Of a stretch of DNA of 64,000 nt, positions 20,807 to 31,468 are shown one piece after another (the first letter of the stretch is position 1; every line of letters begins with the position of its first letter). The notes beneath the pieces are model-generated. The model did not search any database, was not told the origin of the DNA, and worked only from the letters and a program-made list of their open reading frames with translations. Origin of the DNA: Rhodocyclus gracilis (GTDB lineage: Bacteria > Pseudomonadota > Gammaproteobacteria > Burkholderiales > Rhodocyclaceae). The position numbers and the translations under genes were made by a program. Where the stretch lies: the NCBI RefSeq assembly GCF_009617575.1, contig NZ_WIXJ01000001.1, forward strand, positions 558,001 to 622,000, written 5' to 3'.

Positions 20807-22630
20807 ATGAGAACTCATTACTGCGGGCAACTCAATTCCGGACTCATCGGCCAGGAGGTCACCCTCTGTGGCTGGGTGCATCGCCGGCGCGACCACGGCG
20901 GGGTTGTCTTCCTCGACCTGCGCGACCGCGAAGGTCTGGCGCAGATCGTCTGCGACCCGGACCGTCCCGAGATGTTCGCCATCGCCGAGTCGTTGCGTAA
21001 CGAGTTCTGCCTGAAAATCACCGGCCGCGTCCGCGCCCGCCCGGCAGGTACGCAAAACACCAATCTCGCCTCCGGCGAAATCGAAGTGCTGTGCCACGAC
21101 ATCGACGTGCTTAACGCCTCGGTGACGCCGCCCTTCCAGCTCGACGAAGAGAATCTCTCCGAAAACGTCCGCCTGACCAATCGCGTCATCGACCTGCGCC
21201 GCCCGCAGATGCAGAAGAACCTGCAACTGCGCTACAAGGTGGCGCGCGCCTTCCGCCGTTTCCTCGACGACGCTGGCTTCATCGACATCGAAACGCCGAT
21301 GCTGACGAAGAGCACGCCGGAAGGCGCGCGCGACTATCTGGTCCCGTCGCGCGTGCATCCGGGACAGTTTTTCGCGCTGCCGCAATCGCCGCAACTGTTC
21401 AAGCAGCTGTTGATGGTCGCCGGCTTCGACCGCTACTACCAGATCGTCAAGTGCTTCCGCGACGAAGATTTGCGCGCCGACCGCCAGCCGGAGTTCACCC
21501 AGGTCGATATGGAAACCTCGTTCATGAGCGAGGACGAAATCACCGCGCTGATGGAAAAGCTGATCCGCCGCGTCTTCAAGGAAGCGATCGACGCCGACCT
21601 GCCCGATCCCTTCCCGCGCATGACCTACGCCGAAGCCATGCAGCGCTTTGGCTCGGACAAGCCCGATCTGCGCGTCACGCTCGAGCTGACCGAGGTGACC
21701 GATCTGGTGCGTGACGTGTCGTTCAAGGTCTTCGCCGGCGTCGCCAACAGCGAAGGCGGCCGCGTTGCCGCGCTGCGCATTCCCGGCGGCGCGACGCTGA
21801 CGCGTGGCGAAATCGACGAATACACCAAGTTCGTCGCCATCTACGGCGCACGTGGCTTGGCCTACATCAAGGTCAACGACGCCAGCCAGCCGAACGAGAC
21901 CGGCCTGCAGTCGCCGATCGTCAAGAACCTGCACGAAGCCGCCTTGCGCGGCATCCTCGAACGCACTGGCGCCGTTTCCGGCGACCTGATCTTTTTCGGT
22001 GCCGACAAAGCGAAGGTGGTCAACGACGCGCTCGGCGCCCTGCGCGTCAAGCTCGGCCACGAAAAGGGCTTCGTTAACGGCAAGGCCTGGGAGCCGCTGT
22101 GGGTCGTCGACTTCCCGATGTTCGACTACGACGAGGACGCCAAGCGCTGGGTCGCCTGCCACCACCCCTTCACCAGCCCGAAGGACGAGCACCTCGACCT
22201 GCTGACGAGCGATCCGGGCAAGTGCCTGGCCAAGGCCTACGACCTCGCGTTGAACGGCTGGGAGCTCGGCGGCGGCTCGGTGCGGATCCACCGCGCCGAC
22301 GTGCAGGAGAAGGTGTTCGCCGCACTCGGCATCGGCGAGGAAGAAGCGCAGGCCAAGTTCGGCTTCCTGCTCGACGCGCTCAAGTACGGCGCGCCGCCAC
22401 ACGGTGGTCTCGCTTTCGGCCTCGACCGCATCGTCACCATGATGACCGGCGCCGAATCGATCCGCGACGTGATCGCCTTCCCGAAGACGCAGCGTGCGCA
22501 ATGCCTGCTCACCGACGCGCCCTCGGGCGTCGACGAGAAGCAACTGCGCGAACTGCACATCCGCCTGCGCCAGAAGCTCGAGACACAGGTCGATGTGGCG
22601 AGCGAACCGGCGACGTCGCAAGGCGCCTGA
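20807..22630 (+). CDS. aspS: Aspartate--tRNA(Asp/Asn) ligase
   Basis: A class II aminoacyl-tRNA synthetase of 607 aa. It has an N-terminal OB-fold anticodon-binding domain ([24 protein letters not shown]), the catalytic core with class II motif 2 ([18 protein letters not shown]), the bacterial GAD insertion, and motif 3 ([14 protein letters not shown]). In many bacteria lacking asparaginyl-tRNA synthetase the enzyme also charges tRNA-Asn. No gatCAB genes are in the window. The barnase-type gene follows 47 bp later. Confidence 0.97.
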   Translation: MRTHYCGQLNSGLIGQEVTLCGWVHRRRDHGGVVFLDLRDREGLAQIVCDPDRPEMFAIAESLRNEFCLKITGRVRARPAGTQNTNLASGEIEVLCHDIDVLNASVTPPFQLDEENLSENVRLTNRVIDLRRPQMQKNLQLRYKVARAFRRFLDDAGFIDIETPMLTKSTPEGARDYLVPSRVHPGQFFALPQSPQLFKQLLMVAGFDRYYQIVKCFRDEDLRADRQPEFTQVDMETSFMSEDEITALMEKLIRRVFKEAIDADLPDPFPRMTYAEAMQRFGSDKPDLRVTLELTEVTDLVRDVSFKVFAGVANSEGGRVAALRIPGGATLTRGEIDEYTKFVAIYGARGLAYIKVNDASQPNETGLQSPIVKNLHEAALRGILERTGAVSGDLIFFGADKAKVVNDALGALRVKLGHEKGFVNGKAWEPLWVVDFPMFDYDEDAKRWVACHHPFTSPKDEHLDLLTSDPGKCLAKAYDLALNGWELGGGSVRIHRADVQEKVFAALGIGEEEAQAKFGFLLDALKYGAPPHGGLAFGLDRIVTMMTGAESIRDVIAFPKTQRAQCLLTDAPSGVDEKQLRELHIRLRQKLETQVDVASEPATSQGA

Positions 22631-22677
22631 ACGCGCTGACACCACTGCAGCCACTCACTCGCCCCAACGCCCCGCCC

Positions 22678-23118
22678 GTGCCGTTCGCCTCTTTCCTCCG
22701 ATTCGGCCAGCACGTGCGGGCGCTGTTGCTACTGGCGCTGGCCGCGTGTGTCTTCGGCTTTCCGGCGCAGGCGCGTGACAGTTTCAACGAACGCGCGTTT
22801 TTCGCCCCCCCCACCAGCGGCATCGGCACGGTGGCAGTGGCCGACCTGCCGCCGGAAGCCCGCGAAACGCTGCGCCTGATCCGGCGCGGCGGCCCTTTCC
22901 CCTTCGTGCGCAAAGACGGCAGCGTGTTCGGCAATTTTGAACACCGACTGCCCGCACAAGCGCGTGGCTACTATCGCGAGTTCACCGTCCCCACCCCCGG
23001 CGCCCGCGACCGGGGCGCCCGTCGCATCATCGCCGGCGGCGAACCGCAAGCGGCTCCTGGCGGCGAGTTCTACTACAGCGACGACCATTACCGCACTTTC
23101 CGCCGGATTCGCGAATGA
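22678..23118 (+). CDS. Secreted barnase/RNase Sa-type ribonuclease
   Basis: A small guanyl-specific ribonuclease of the N1/T1 family with a Sec signal peptide (residues 1-32, ending GFPAQA). The mature part has the family course DLPPEARETLRLIRRGGPFP and GNFEHRLP. Catalytic residues by alignment with RNase Sa are Glu101 (REFTV), Arg112 and Arg116 (GARDRGARRII), and His137 (SDDHYRTF). I used the GTG at 22678; a GTG at 22714 would give a shorter signal peptide. No ATG is available. Its stop overlaps the barstar gene (ATGA), so toxin and inhibitor are made together. Confidence 0.87.
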   Translation: MPFASFLRFGQHVRALLLLALAACVFGFPAQARDSFNERAFFAPPTSGIGTVAVADLPPEARETLRLIRRGGPFPFVRKDGSVFGNFEHRLPAQARGYYREFTVPTPGARDRGARRIIAGGEPQAAPGGEFYYSDDHYRTFRRIRE

Positions 23119-23546
23119 GCGAACTGCCCTATTTTCGCGCCGCGCTCGCCCGTCCAGGCATTGCCGGCCTGCGCCGTCTGCCCGCTGCCGAATGGCCGAC
23201 GCTGGCGGCCGCCGCCGAAGCGCTTGGCTTGGCCTGCGTCACCGTTGATCTCAGTGACTGCGACAACGCTACTGCGGCCTTGCGCGAACTCGGCAAGGCG
23301 CTCACCTTCCCCGACTGGTACGGTGCCAACTTCGACGCCCTGAGTGACTGTCTCGGCGACTTTGCCGACGAACCGGCGCGTGGCGCCGTTCTTTTGCTGC
23401 ACGGCGACACGCGGCTGCGCACGGGCGATGCCGACGGTGCCGCGACCTTGCTGGAAGTCTTCGCTGCCGTCGCCGAAGCTCGCCAAAACAGCCTCGCCCC
23501 CCTGTGGATTTTCGTTCCGGCAGGCGACCTGCCCGACTTCCCATGA
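23115..23546 (+). CDS. Barstar-family ribonuclease inhibitor
   Basis: A 143-aa cytoplasmic inhibitor. The barstar signature FPDWYGANFDALSDCLGDF spans about residues 65-83; Asp74 and Asp78 correspond to barstar Asp35 and Asp39, which plug the RNase active site. The N-terminal 40 residues are longer than in the 90-aa Bacillus barstar. It overlaps the RNase gene upstream and nudB downstream by 4 nt each. It should protect the cell from RNase that is not exported. Confidence 0.9.
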   Translation: MSELPYFRAALARPGIAGLRRLPAAEWPTLAAAAEALGLACVTVDLSDCDNATAALRELGKALTFPDWYGANFDALSDCLGDFADEPARGAVLLLHGDTRLRTGDADGAATLLEVFAAVAEARQNSLAPLWIFVPAGDLPDFP

Positions 23547-24064
23547 GCGACGTCAGCGCAGCACCGCGCTGGAAGCGGCCGGTCTCCGTCCTCGTCGTGA
23601 TCCACACGCCGGATTTACAGGTCTTGCTGCTCGAACGCGCGAGCCATCCCGGCTACTGGCAATCGGTCACCGGCAGCCAGGAAGAAGGCGAAAGCCTCGC
23701 CGAAACAGCCAGGCGCGAAGTCGGCGAAGAAACAGGAATTGTCGTCGCGGCAAACAGTACCGCCATCGCTGACAGCGCTAGCGACACCGGTAGCTGCTAC
23801 CTGCTCGACTGGCAGCAAAGCTCACGCTTCGAGATTTTCGCCGAATGGCGTCACCGCTACGCGCCAGGCGTGACGCACAACGAGGAACACGTCTACTCCC
23901 TCGAAATACCTGCGCCCTGCCCGGTCACGCTCGCCCCCGGCGAACATCTCGCCTACCGCTGGCTACCCTGGCAGGCCGCCGCCGCCGAGTGCTTCTCCTG
24001 GAGCAATCGCGACGCCATCCTCGCCCTGCCTGAACGCCTGCGCCGCACAACACCGGGTCGTTAA
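23543..24064 (+). CDS. nudB: Dihydroneopterin triphosphate diphosphatase
   Basis: A Nudix hydrolase of 173 aa that removes pyrophosphate from dihydroneopterin triphosphate in folate synthesis. The Nudix box is complete: GSQEEGESLAETARREVGEETGI, near residues 39-61. The WRHRYAPGVTHNEEHVYSL segment is typical of NudB. It starts in an ATGA overlap with the barstar gene. Its usual place is downstream of aspS, so the RNase/barstar pair sits inside a conserved block. Confidence 0.92.
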   Translation: MSDVSAAPRWKRPVSVLVVIHTPDLQVLLLERASHPGYWQSVTGSQEEGESLAETARREVGEETGIVVAANSTAIADSASDTGSCYLLDWQQSSRFEIFAEWRHRYAPGVTHNEEHVYSLEIPAPCPVTLAPGEHLAYRWLPWQAAAAECFSWSNRDAILALPERLRRTTPGR

Positions 24065-24094
24065 ACGCCCCGGGCTGCGGGCTTGTCGGGAGAC

Positions 24095-24322
24095 TCAGGC
24101 ACTCGCCGCAAGGCGCGCATCGAGGCATTGCGGGCAGTAACAGGCGGCTTCCTCCGCCGTCGGCACGGCGACGCCGGGCGGCTTGTCCATGCACCAGCAG
24201 CGCGCGGCACCTTCGGCGAGACCGCAGCCGAACTCGCGGCCACAGGCCATGCAACGGTTGGTTTTGACGGCAGCGCCGGCATTGCCGGCAGCGCTTCCCA
24301 CGACGGGTGTTGCCTCAACCAT
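24095..24322 (-). CDS. Cysteine-rich CWC-domain protein, 75 aa
   Basis: A small protein, MVEATPVVGSAAGNAGAAVK followed by the Cys-rich core CMACGREFGCGLAEG, CWCMDKPP and CYCPQCLDARL. The CxxC, C-x4-C, CWC and CxC-x2-C pattern matches the cysteine-rich CWC family, presumed to bind zinc; no function is established. An AGGAG ribosome-binding site precedes the ATG by 6 nt. It lies between nudB and argB on the opposite strand. Confidence 0.8.
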   Translation of the reverse strand: MVEATPVVGSAAGNAGAAVKTNRCMACGREFGCGLAEGAARCWCMDKPPGVAVPTAEEAACYCPQCLDARLAASA

Positions 24323-25542
<1,220 letters not shown>

Positions 25543-25568
25543 ATCGCGAAAACGTGACAGCCCGGCCG

Positions 25569-26258
25569 ATGGACAGGCGCGCGAGCGCTCCCCCATCGGC
25601 GACACACCCCGCGCGAAGAGACAGGCAGCTCACCTGGCTCTTCGACCTCGACAACACGCTGCACAACGCCAGCGCGCACGTCTTCCCGCACATCAACCGC
25701 GCCATGACGGCGTATATCGTCGAGCACCTGGCGCTCGACCACGCGGGCGCCAGCCGCTTGCGCCAGCATTACTGGCAGCGCTACGGCGCCACCCTCCTCG
25801 GCCTGATCCGCCATCACGCGATCGATCCGGCGCATTTCCTGACGCTCACGCACCAGTTCGACGACCTTGGCAGCCTGCTGGTCACCGAACGCGGGCTGCG
25901 CGACACCCTGCGCCGGTTACCGGGGCGCAAGATCGTCTTCTCCAACGGCCCGGCCACCTACGCCGAAGCGGTGTTGCGCTTGAGCGGCCTGTACGACTGC
26001 TTCGACGCCGTCTATGCCATCGAGCAGATGCGTTTCATCCCGAAACCGGCGCCTGCGGCGTTCTACCGCGTCCTGCACGCCGAGCGCCTCGATCCCCGTC
26101 GCTGCATCATGGTCGAGGACAGCGCCGCCAATCTGGCGACCGCCAAACGGCTCGGCATGAAAACAGTGTGGGTAAGCACCAGCTTGCGCCGCCCGCCGCA
26201 TGTCGACGTCCGCGTGCGTTCGGTACTCGATTTGCCCCACCGATGCTGGCCGCTATAA
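25569..26258 (+). CDS. HAD-family pyrimidine 5'-nucleotidase
   Basis: A HAD hydrolase of about 229 aa related to Sdt1/YjjG pyrimidine 5'-nucleotidases. Motif I is WLFDLDNTLHNAS, motif II is VFSNGP, the Lys is in FIPKPAPAAF, and motif III/IV is CIMVEDSAANLATAKRLG. I chose the ATG at 25569; a TTG at 25539 overlapping the argB stop is also possible. The argB-nucleotidase-slmA order is common in betaproteobacteria. Confidence 0.88.
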   Translation: MDRRASAPPSATHPARRDRQLTWLFDLDNTLHNASAHVFPHINRAMTAYIVEHLALDHAGASRLRQHYWQRYGATLLGLIRHHAIDPAHFLTLTHQFDDLGSLLVTERGLRDTLRRLPGRKIVFSNGPATYAEAVLRLSGLYDCFDAVYAIEQMRFIPKPAPAAFYRVLHAERLDPRRCIMVEDSAANLATAKRLGMKTVWVSTSLRRPPHVDVRVRSVLDLPHRCWPL

Positions 26259-26259
26259 T
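26232..26259 (+). promoter_or_regulatory. Sigma-70 promoter of slmA
   Basis: TTGCCC at 26232-26237 and a perfect TATAAT at 26254-26259 with a 16-bp spacer. It lies at the 3' end of the nucleotidase gene, about 38 bp before the slmA ATG. Confidence 0.6.
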
Positions 26260-26297
26260 CGCGCATCACAAAAACGAGTAAACACGGGGAAGAAGCC

Positions 26298-26918
26298 ATG
26301 CCAAAGCCGGGCGAACGCCGTCTGCAAATCCTGCAAACGCTGGCCGAAATGCTGGAAACGCCGAAGGGCGAAAAGATCACCACGGCTGCGCTGGCCGCCC
26401 GCCTCGAGTGTTCTGAAGCCGCGCTGTACCGCCACTTCGCCAGCAAGGCGCAGATGTTCGATGGCCTCATCGAATTCATCGAGTCGAGCCTTTTCGGCGT
26501 CATCAACCAGATAGCCGGCGAAGAGACGCAGGGTTTGCGGCAGGTCGAGCACATCCTCGCCCTGTTGCTCGGCTTCGCACAGCGCAATCGCGGCATGACG
26601 CGCGTTCTGATCGGCGACGCCCTCGTCAATGAAAACGAGCGCCTGCAGGCGCGCATCAACCAGCTGCTGGAACGCGTCGAAGCGGCCATCAAGCAGTCGT
26701 TGCGCGTCGCCGCAACGCAGGAAGAACTGGCGACCGACGCCGATTTTGCCGGGCTCGCCAATGTGTTGCTGTGCTACGTGCTGGGTCGCTGGCAGCTTTA
26801 CGCCAAAAGCGGCTTCACGCGCGAACCGCTGACCGCCTGGGCGCAGCAATGGACAATGCTTTATTTCGCCTGCCTGAGCCAAGGCAAAGAAGCGCTCGGC
26901 CCGTCCGCTGCCAACTAA
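26298..26918 (+). CDS. slmA: Nucleoid occlusion factor SlmA
   Basis: A TetR-type DNA-binding protein of 206 aa that binds specific chromosomal sites and blocks FtsZ ring assembly over the nucleoid. The N-terminal helix-turn-helix (ITTAALAARLECSEAALYRHFASKAQMFDGLIEFIE, about residues 27-62) and the C-terminal half (FAQRNRGMTRVLIGDALVNENERL, NVLLCYVLGRWQLYAKSGF) match SlmA rather than a generic TetR. It has its own promoter. Confidence 0.94.
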   Translation: MPKPGERRLQILQTLAEMLETPKGEKITTAALAARLECSEAALYRHFASKAQMFDGLIEFIESSLFGVINQIAGEETQGLRQVEHILALLLGFAQRNRGMTRVLIGDALVNENERLQARINQLLERVEAAIKQSLRVAATQEELATDADFAGLANVLLCYVLGRWQLYAKSGFTREPLTAWAQQWTMLYFACLSQGKEALGPSAAN

Positions 26919-27236
26919 TGCCGGCAACGCCGCCAGACGCGCGGCGCAAGAAGCACGCGGCGGGAAAAACTGCAATATCCCGCCGCACAAAATAATCGAA
27001 CGGCGTACAATACTGCGCTTTCGTCCCCGACGAAGCTCGTAGCCTCCCCCGATGCACACCCCTCTCTTCGTGACCGCAGCCCTTGCTGGCTGCCGCGGTC
27101 TGCTTGCCGCACACGCCCCTGACTGTGCGCCACTCCCGCCATCGGCGGCTGGCGCCAGCCTCCACTCTTCTTCATCCTTTCGCACTCACGCCGCCCCGTG
27201 TCGGGTATCCGGCAGCCACTGCCAGGAGACCGAACG
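26919..27236. other. Intergenic region between slmA and acyltransferase gene
   Basis: A 9-bp perfect hairpin (GCGGCGGGA at 26957-26965 with TCCCGCCGC at 26978-26986) may end slmA transcription, though no T-run follows. A TACAAT at about 27006 may be the -10 of the acyltransferase gene. No coding sequence is supported. Confidence 0.4.
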
Positions 27237-28370
27237 TTGAATCGCGAAACAAGCCGTGACCCGCAACGCATGCCGTTCATCGACGCGCTCAAAGCCGTCG
27301 GTTCGCAACTGATCGTTCTGCACCACCTCGCCTTCTACGGCCCGATGTCTGATCGCGCCTACGAACTGGTGCCGGGAATGATCGACTGGCTGTACGGCAA
27401 CGCCCGTATCGCCGTGCAGGTATTCCTCGTCGTTGGCGGTTTCCTCGCCGCGCGCAGCCTCGCGCCGGAAGGGCGCCTGCGTACGGCAACGCCGCTGGCG
27501 CTGCTGAGCCGCCGTTACCTCAAGCTCGTCATCCCCTACCTCGCCGCCATCGGCATCGCCATCGTCTGTGCCGCCGTCGCGCGCAGCTGGATGGACCATG
27601 ACTCCATCCCCGATGCGCCGACCGCCGCCCAGTTCGCTGCCCATGCCCTGCTGTTGCACGGTGTGCTGAACATCGACTCGCTCTCGGCCGGCGTCTGGTA
27701 TGTCGCCATCGACTTCCAGCTGTTCGCGCTCCTGCTGGCGCTGCTCTGGCTCGGACAACACTTCGCCGGCACCCACCATGGCAGCAGCCGTCAGAACCAG
27801 GAAAAGGTCATCGGCGCCGCCCTCGTCGCCGCCCTCGCTGCCGCCTCGCTCTACGTCTTCAACCTCGACGCCGACTGGGACGACTGGGGCATCTACTTTT
27901 TCGGCGCTTACGGGCTGGGCGCGCTCACCTACTGGCTCTCGGCACGTCCTCGCGCACTGCTCTGGCTCGCCGCGCTGGCGGCGCTGGTCGGCATGGCGCT
28001 TGTCGTCGAATTCCGCTCGCGCATCGCCGTCGCCCTCACCGTGGCGCTGGCACTCGGTATCGCACGCCACACCGGCGGCCTCGAAAACTGGCCCGGCAAG
28101 GGGATCGGTGGCGCGCTGGCTTCGTATTTCGGCAAGATTTCCTACTCGGTTTTCCTGCTGAATTTCCCGGTCGCCCTCGTCATCAACGCCGCCTTCTCGC
28201 GTCTGGGCATCGACGATCCGGCGCTCAACATCGGCGGCATGATCATCGCGTGGATCGCCTGCAACATCGCCGGTGCGCTCTTCTTCCACTTCGTCGAGAG
28301 CCGCACGCGCGAATGGCAGGAACGCATCAGCCAGCCGGTCTCGGCTGTTTTTCGCCTGATCGTTCGCTAA
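27237..28370 (+). CDS. Acyltransferase 3 family membrane protein
   Basis: An integral membrane O-acyltransferase of 377 aa with about ten helices. The N-terminal FIDALKAVGSQLIVLHHLAFYGPM carries the catalytic-type His of the family, and FLVVGGFLAAR is the second family mark. Members acetylate cell-surface sugars or lipids; the substrate is unknown. I chose the TTG at 27237 because AGGAG lies 9 nt upstream; an ATG at 27267 is an alternative. It stands alone and ends at a strong terminator. Confidence 0.83.
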   Translation: MNRETSRDPQRMPFIDALKAVGSQLIVLHHLAFYGPMSDRAYELVPGMIDWLYGNARIAVQVFLVVGGFLAARSLAPEGRLRTATPLALLSRRYLKLVIPYLAAIGIAIVCAAVARSWMDHDSIPDAPTAAQFAAHALLLHGVLNIDSLSAGVWYVAIDFQLFALLLALLWLGQHFAGTHHGSSRQNQEKVIGAALVAALAAASLYVFNLDADWDDWGIYFFGAYGLGALTYWLSARPRALLWLAALAALVGMALVVEFRSRIAVALTVALALGIARHTGGLENWPGKGIGGALASYFGKISYSVFLLNFPVALVINAAFSRLGIDDPALNIGGMIIAWIACNIAGALFFHFVESRTREWQERISQPVSAVFRLIVR

Positions 28371-28416
28371 GGCGCCCGCGCCGCGCTTAGCGCTGGCGAC
28401 ACCACTGGCAACACAA

Positions 28417-28453
28417 AAAAAGCCCCGTGCCGAAACATCGCACGGGGCTTTTT
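28417..28453. terminator. Bidirectional terminator between acyltransferase gene and hemB
   Basis: AAAAAGCCCCGTGC at 28417-28430 pairs with GCACGGGGCTTTTT at 28440-28453 (14 bp, 9-nt loop). A- and T-runs on both sides suit both converging genes. Confidence 0.92.
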
Positions 28454-28507
28454 CATGCGCCCGCCACACCGGATTCCCCGTGCGGCGAGCACTTCAGGGG
28501 ACGACGC

Positions 28508-29539
<1,032 letters not shown>

Positions 29540-29604
29540 TCAGTTACCAAGGTTAAACACACCGGCCGCAACAATTTTCGCCGTAGCCGGAACTTTCTGT
29601 CCCC

Positions 29605-29725
29605 CGAACATCTCAGAGCAAGCAGATGGCTTCTGCCATCTCCCGCTTCACCTCCCTGAGCGGGTGCCTTAACCCCATTAAGGCTGTTTCGCCCCCGGCA
29701 CACCCTTCGCCGGGGGCTTTTTATT
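29605..29725 (+). ncRNA. Candidate structured RNA between hemB and engB
   Basis: Four hairpins follow each other: AGATGGC/GCCATCT (29624-29641, TTCT loop), CCCGCT/AGCGGG (29642-29664), GCCTTAA/TTAAGGC (29666-29684, CCCCA loop), and GCCCCCGGC/GCCGGGGGC (29691-29717). The last runs into TTTTTATT, a textbook terminator on the plus strand. Yet both neighbouring genes are on the minus strand and no plus-strand gene lies upstream. A small plus-strand RNA is the simplest reading; a minus-strand hemB leader is the alternative. The 5' end and promoter are not defined. Confidence 0.4.
29691..29725 (+). terminator. Rho-independent terminator without an obvious gene
   Basis: A 9-bp GC-rich stem (29691-29699 with 29709-29717) and a TTTTTATT tract on the plus strand. 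It faces the 3' end of engB and does not serve any recognised plus-strand gene. Confidence 0.8.
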
Positions 29726-29793
29726 GGTCGGCTGAAAGCTCCACTCGGCGTCATCCAAGGCGCGACGAAGCGGGGCTACAACCGTCGATCTGT

Positions 29794-30702
29794 CTATTTT
29801 TCGCTAGCGTCCGTGTTGCTATCCGCCGCGATTGGCGTCTTGGCATCGTTCGCCTTGTTCGTAACGTTGGCAACGTTCGTCCCGTTCGTCTCGTTGGTCG
29901 CATCCGCAGCGACAGAGACGAGCGATTCTGGCGTCGACTGCGCCTGCCGGGCCAGCTCGGCACGCCGTTCCTGACGCGCACTCGGCAAGGCACTGGCGGC
30001 TGCACGCGCGCTCCAGCCCTTGGCCGTACGATTGCGCGGCCGCGCCTTTTTCTCTGTGCGTGGTGCCGCTGGCGGCGCCGGTGTCGCCTGGACATCCAGG
30101 CCCATCCAAGCGCCGAGAACTTTTTTCGCGGCGTCGACACCAATTTTCTTCAAACTGGAAAACAACTGAACGGAGCAGCGCTGTGCAAAATCTTCGTCGC
30201 CCAAGGCCCGCACGGATTCGCGCATTGCCTGCAGCGCGCGCATCTGCTCGGCGCGCGTCAGCTTGTCAACCTTGGTCATGAGCACATGCACCGGCTTACC
30301 CGTCTGCGCGAACCACGCCAGCATCTGCTCGTCGAGCTCGGTCAGCAGGCTGCGACAGTCGACGATCAGCACCAGTCCGCGCAGCGGCTCGCGAAAGCGC
30401 AGGTAAGGCGCCAGCAGCGCGTCCCACTGCGAGCGAATATCGCCCGGCGCCTTGGCAAACCCGTACCCGGGCAGGTCGACGAGGTAGCGCCCTTCACTGA
30501 GGCTGAAGAAGTTCAGATGCTGCGTCCGCCCCGGCGTCTTCGAGACGTAAGCGAGGCGCGTGTGATTGGCGAGCGTGTTGATCGCCGAGGATTTTCCGGC
30601 ATTGGAACGCCCGGCAAAGGCAACTTCTCCGCAAGAATCAACGGGCAGGTCGCCAAGTCGCGCGACGGTCGTATGGAAAACCGCCTTCTGGAACAGTGGC
30701 AT
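29794..30702 (-). CDS. engB: Ribosome biogenesis GTPase EngB (YihA) with long tail
   Basis: A GTPase needed for 50S subunit assembly. The GTPase core spans about residues 1-205: GRSNAGKSSAIN (P-loop, near 30-41), KTPGRTQHLNFF (switch I), DLPGYGFAKAP (switch II), and TKVDKL. The family is about 200-215 aa; this protein has 302. The extra tail is basic and Ala-rich, then an Asn/Thr-rich segment (NETNGTNVANVTNKAND) encoded by 9-bp repeats. The tail is probably disordered. It diverges from the cytochrome c4 gene. Confidence 0.93.
   Translation of the reverse strand: MPLFQKAVFHTTVARLGDLPVDSCGEVAFAGRSNAGKSSAINTLANHTRLAYVSKTPGRTQHLNFFSLSEGRYLVDLPGYGFAKAPGDIRSQWDALLAPYLRFREPLRGLVLIVDCRSLLTELDEQMLAWFAQTGKPVHVLMTKVDKLTRAEQMRALQAMRESVRALGDEDFAQRCSVQLFSSLKKIGVDAAKKVLGAWMGLDVQATPAPPAAPRTEKKARPRNRTAKGWSARAAASALPSARQERRAELARQAQSTPESLVSVAADATNETNGTNVANVTNKANDAKTPIAADSNTDASEK
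29845..29898. repeat. Six degenerate 9-bp tandem repeats in the engB tail
   Basis: Read on the plus strand: ATCGTTCGC, CTTGTTCGT, AACGTTGGC, AACGTTCGT, CCCGTTCGT, CTCGTTGGT, with consensus NNCGTTCGT. The array is in frame with engB and encodes its Asn/Thr-rich tail on the minus strand. Confidence 0.8.
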
Positions 30703-30740
30703 GGGAAATCGGCGTAGTTCGCCCGGAAAGCAAAGTGTTA

Positions 30741-30746
30741 TAGAAT
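30741..30746 (+). promoter_or_regulatory. Possible -10 box of the cytochrome c4 gene
   Basis: TAGAAT about 55 bp before the ATG lies within a small inverted repeat (GCAAAG at 30730-30735, CTTTGC at 30752-30757). The -35 region is unclear. Confidence 0.35.
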
Positions 30747-30801
30747 ACCAGCTTTGCAGCTCCCGTTCTCCGGCCTCAGATTCGTCAATAGGAGTTTGAA
30801 C

Positions 30802-31422
30802 ATGATTCGTACCACGGCGCTCGCGGTTCTCCTGGCCGCCACCCTCCCCGTATTCGCGAGCGAAGCCGCAAATACGAAAGTCGACCTCGAAAAGGCCAAG
30901 CAGATCGCCAGCAGTGTCTGTGTCGCATGCCACGGTGCCGACGGCAATGCACCGACGACGGCGTTCCCGATCCTCGCCGGCCAAGGTGCCGACTACATCA
31001 CCAAGCAGCTCGGCAATTTCAAGACCATGGTCCGCAACAATCCGATCATGTTCGGCATGGCGGCATCGCTCAGCGATGACGACATGAAGAGTCTCGGTGT
31101 CTATTTCAGCCGTCAGGAACACAAGGCCAACGCCTCCAAGGACGAAGCACTTGCCGCTGAAGGCCGTACCCTGTGGCGTCGTGGCGATTTCGCCAAGGGC
31201 ATCCCTGCCTGTGCCAGCTGCCACGGCCCCGCCGGCGCCGGCCTGCCCGCCCAGTTCCCGCGTCTTGCGGGCCAGTACGCCGAGTACACCGAAGCGCAGT
31301 TGAATACCTTCCGTAGTGGTGAGCGCGCCAACGATCCGGCCGCCATGATGCGGACGATCGCTGCCAAGCTGTCCGACCGGCAAATCAAGGCAGTCGCCGA
31401 CTACGCTGCCGGCCTGCACTGA
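30802..31422 (+). CDS. Cytochrome c4, diheme
   Basis: A periplasmic diheme electron carrier of 206 aa, delivering electrons to terminal oxidases. The signal peptide is residues 1-19 (ending FAS). Two heme c sites are CVACH (Cys40, Cys43, His44) and CASCH (Cys137, Cys140, His141), in two similar halves as expected for cytochrome c4. Met ligands are likely in MFGMAASLSDDDM and MMRTIAAKLSD. GGAG precedes the ATG. A terminator follows. The pairing with divergent engB is common in betaproteobacteria. Confidence 0.94.
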   Translation: MIRTTALAVLLAATLPVFASEAANTKVDLEKAKQIASSVCVACHGADGNAPTTAFPILAGQGADYITKQLGNFKTMVRNNPIMFGMAASLSDDDMKSLGVYFSRQEHKANASKDEALAAEGRTLWRRGDFAKGIPACASCHGPAGAGLPAQFPRLAGQYAEYTEAQLNTFRSGERANDPAAMMRTIAAKLSDRQIKAVADYAAGLH

Positions 31423-31440
31423 GTCAGCGCACTCGCAAAG

Positions 31441-31468
31441 AAAAAGGGCGGTCTCGACCGCCCTTTTT
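31441..31468 (+). terminator. Terminator after cytochrome c4
   Basis: AAAAAGGGCGGTC at 31441-31453 and GACCGCCCTTTTT at 31456-31468 form a strong stem, followed by another T. It lies 18 bp after the stop codon. Confidence 0.9.
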
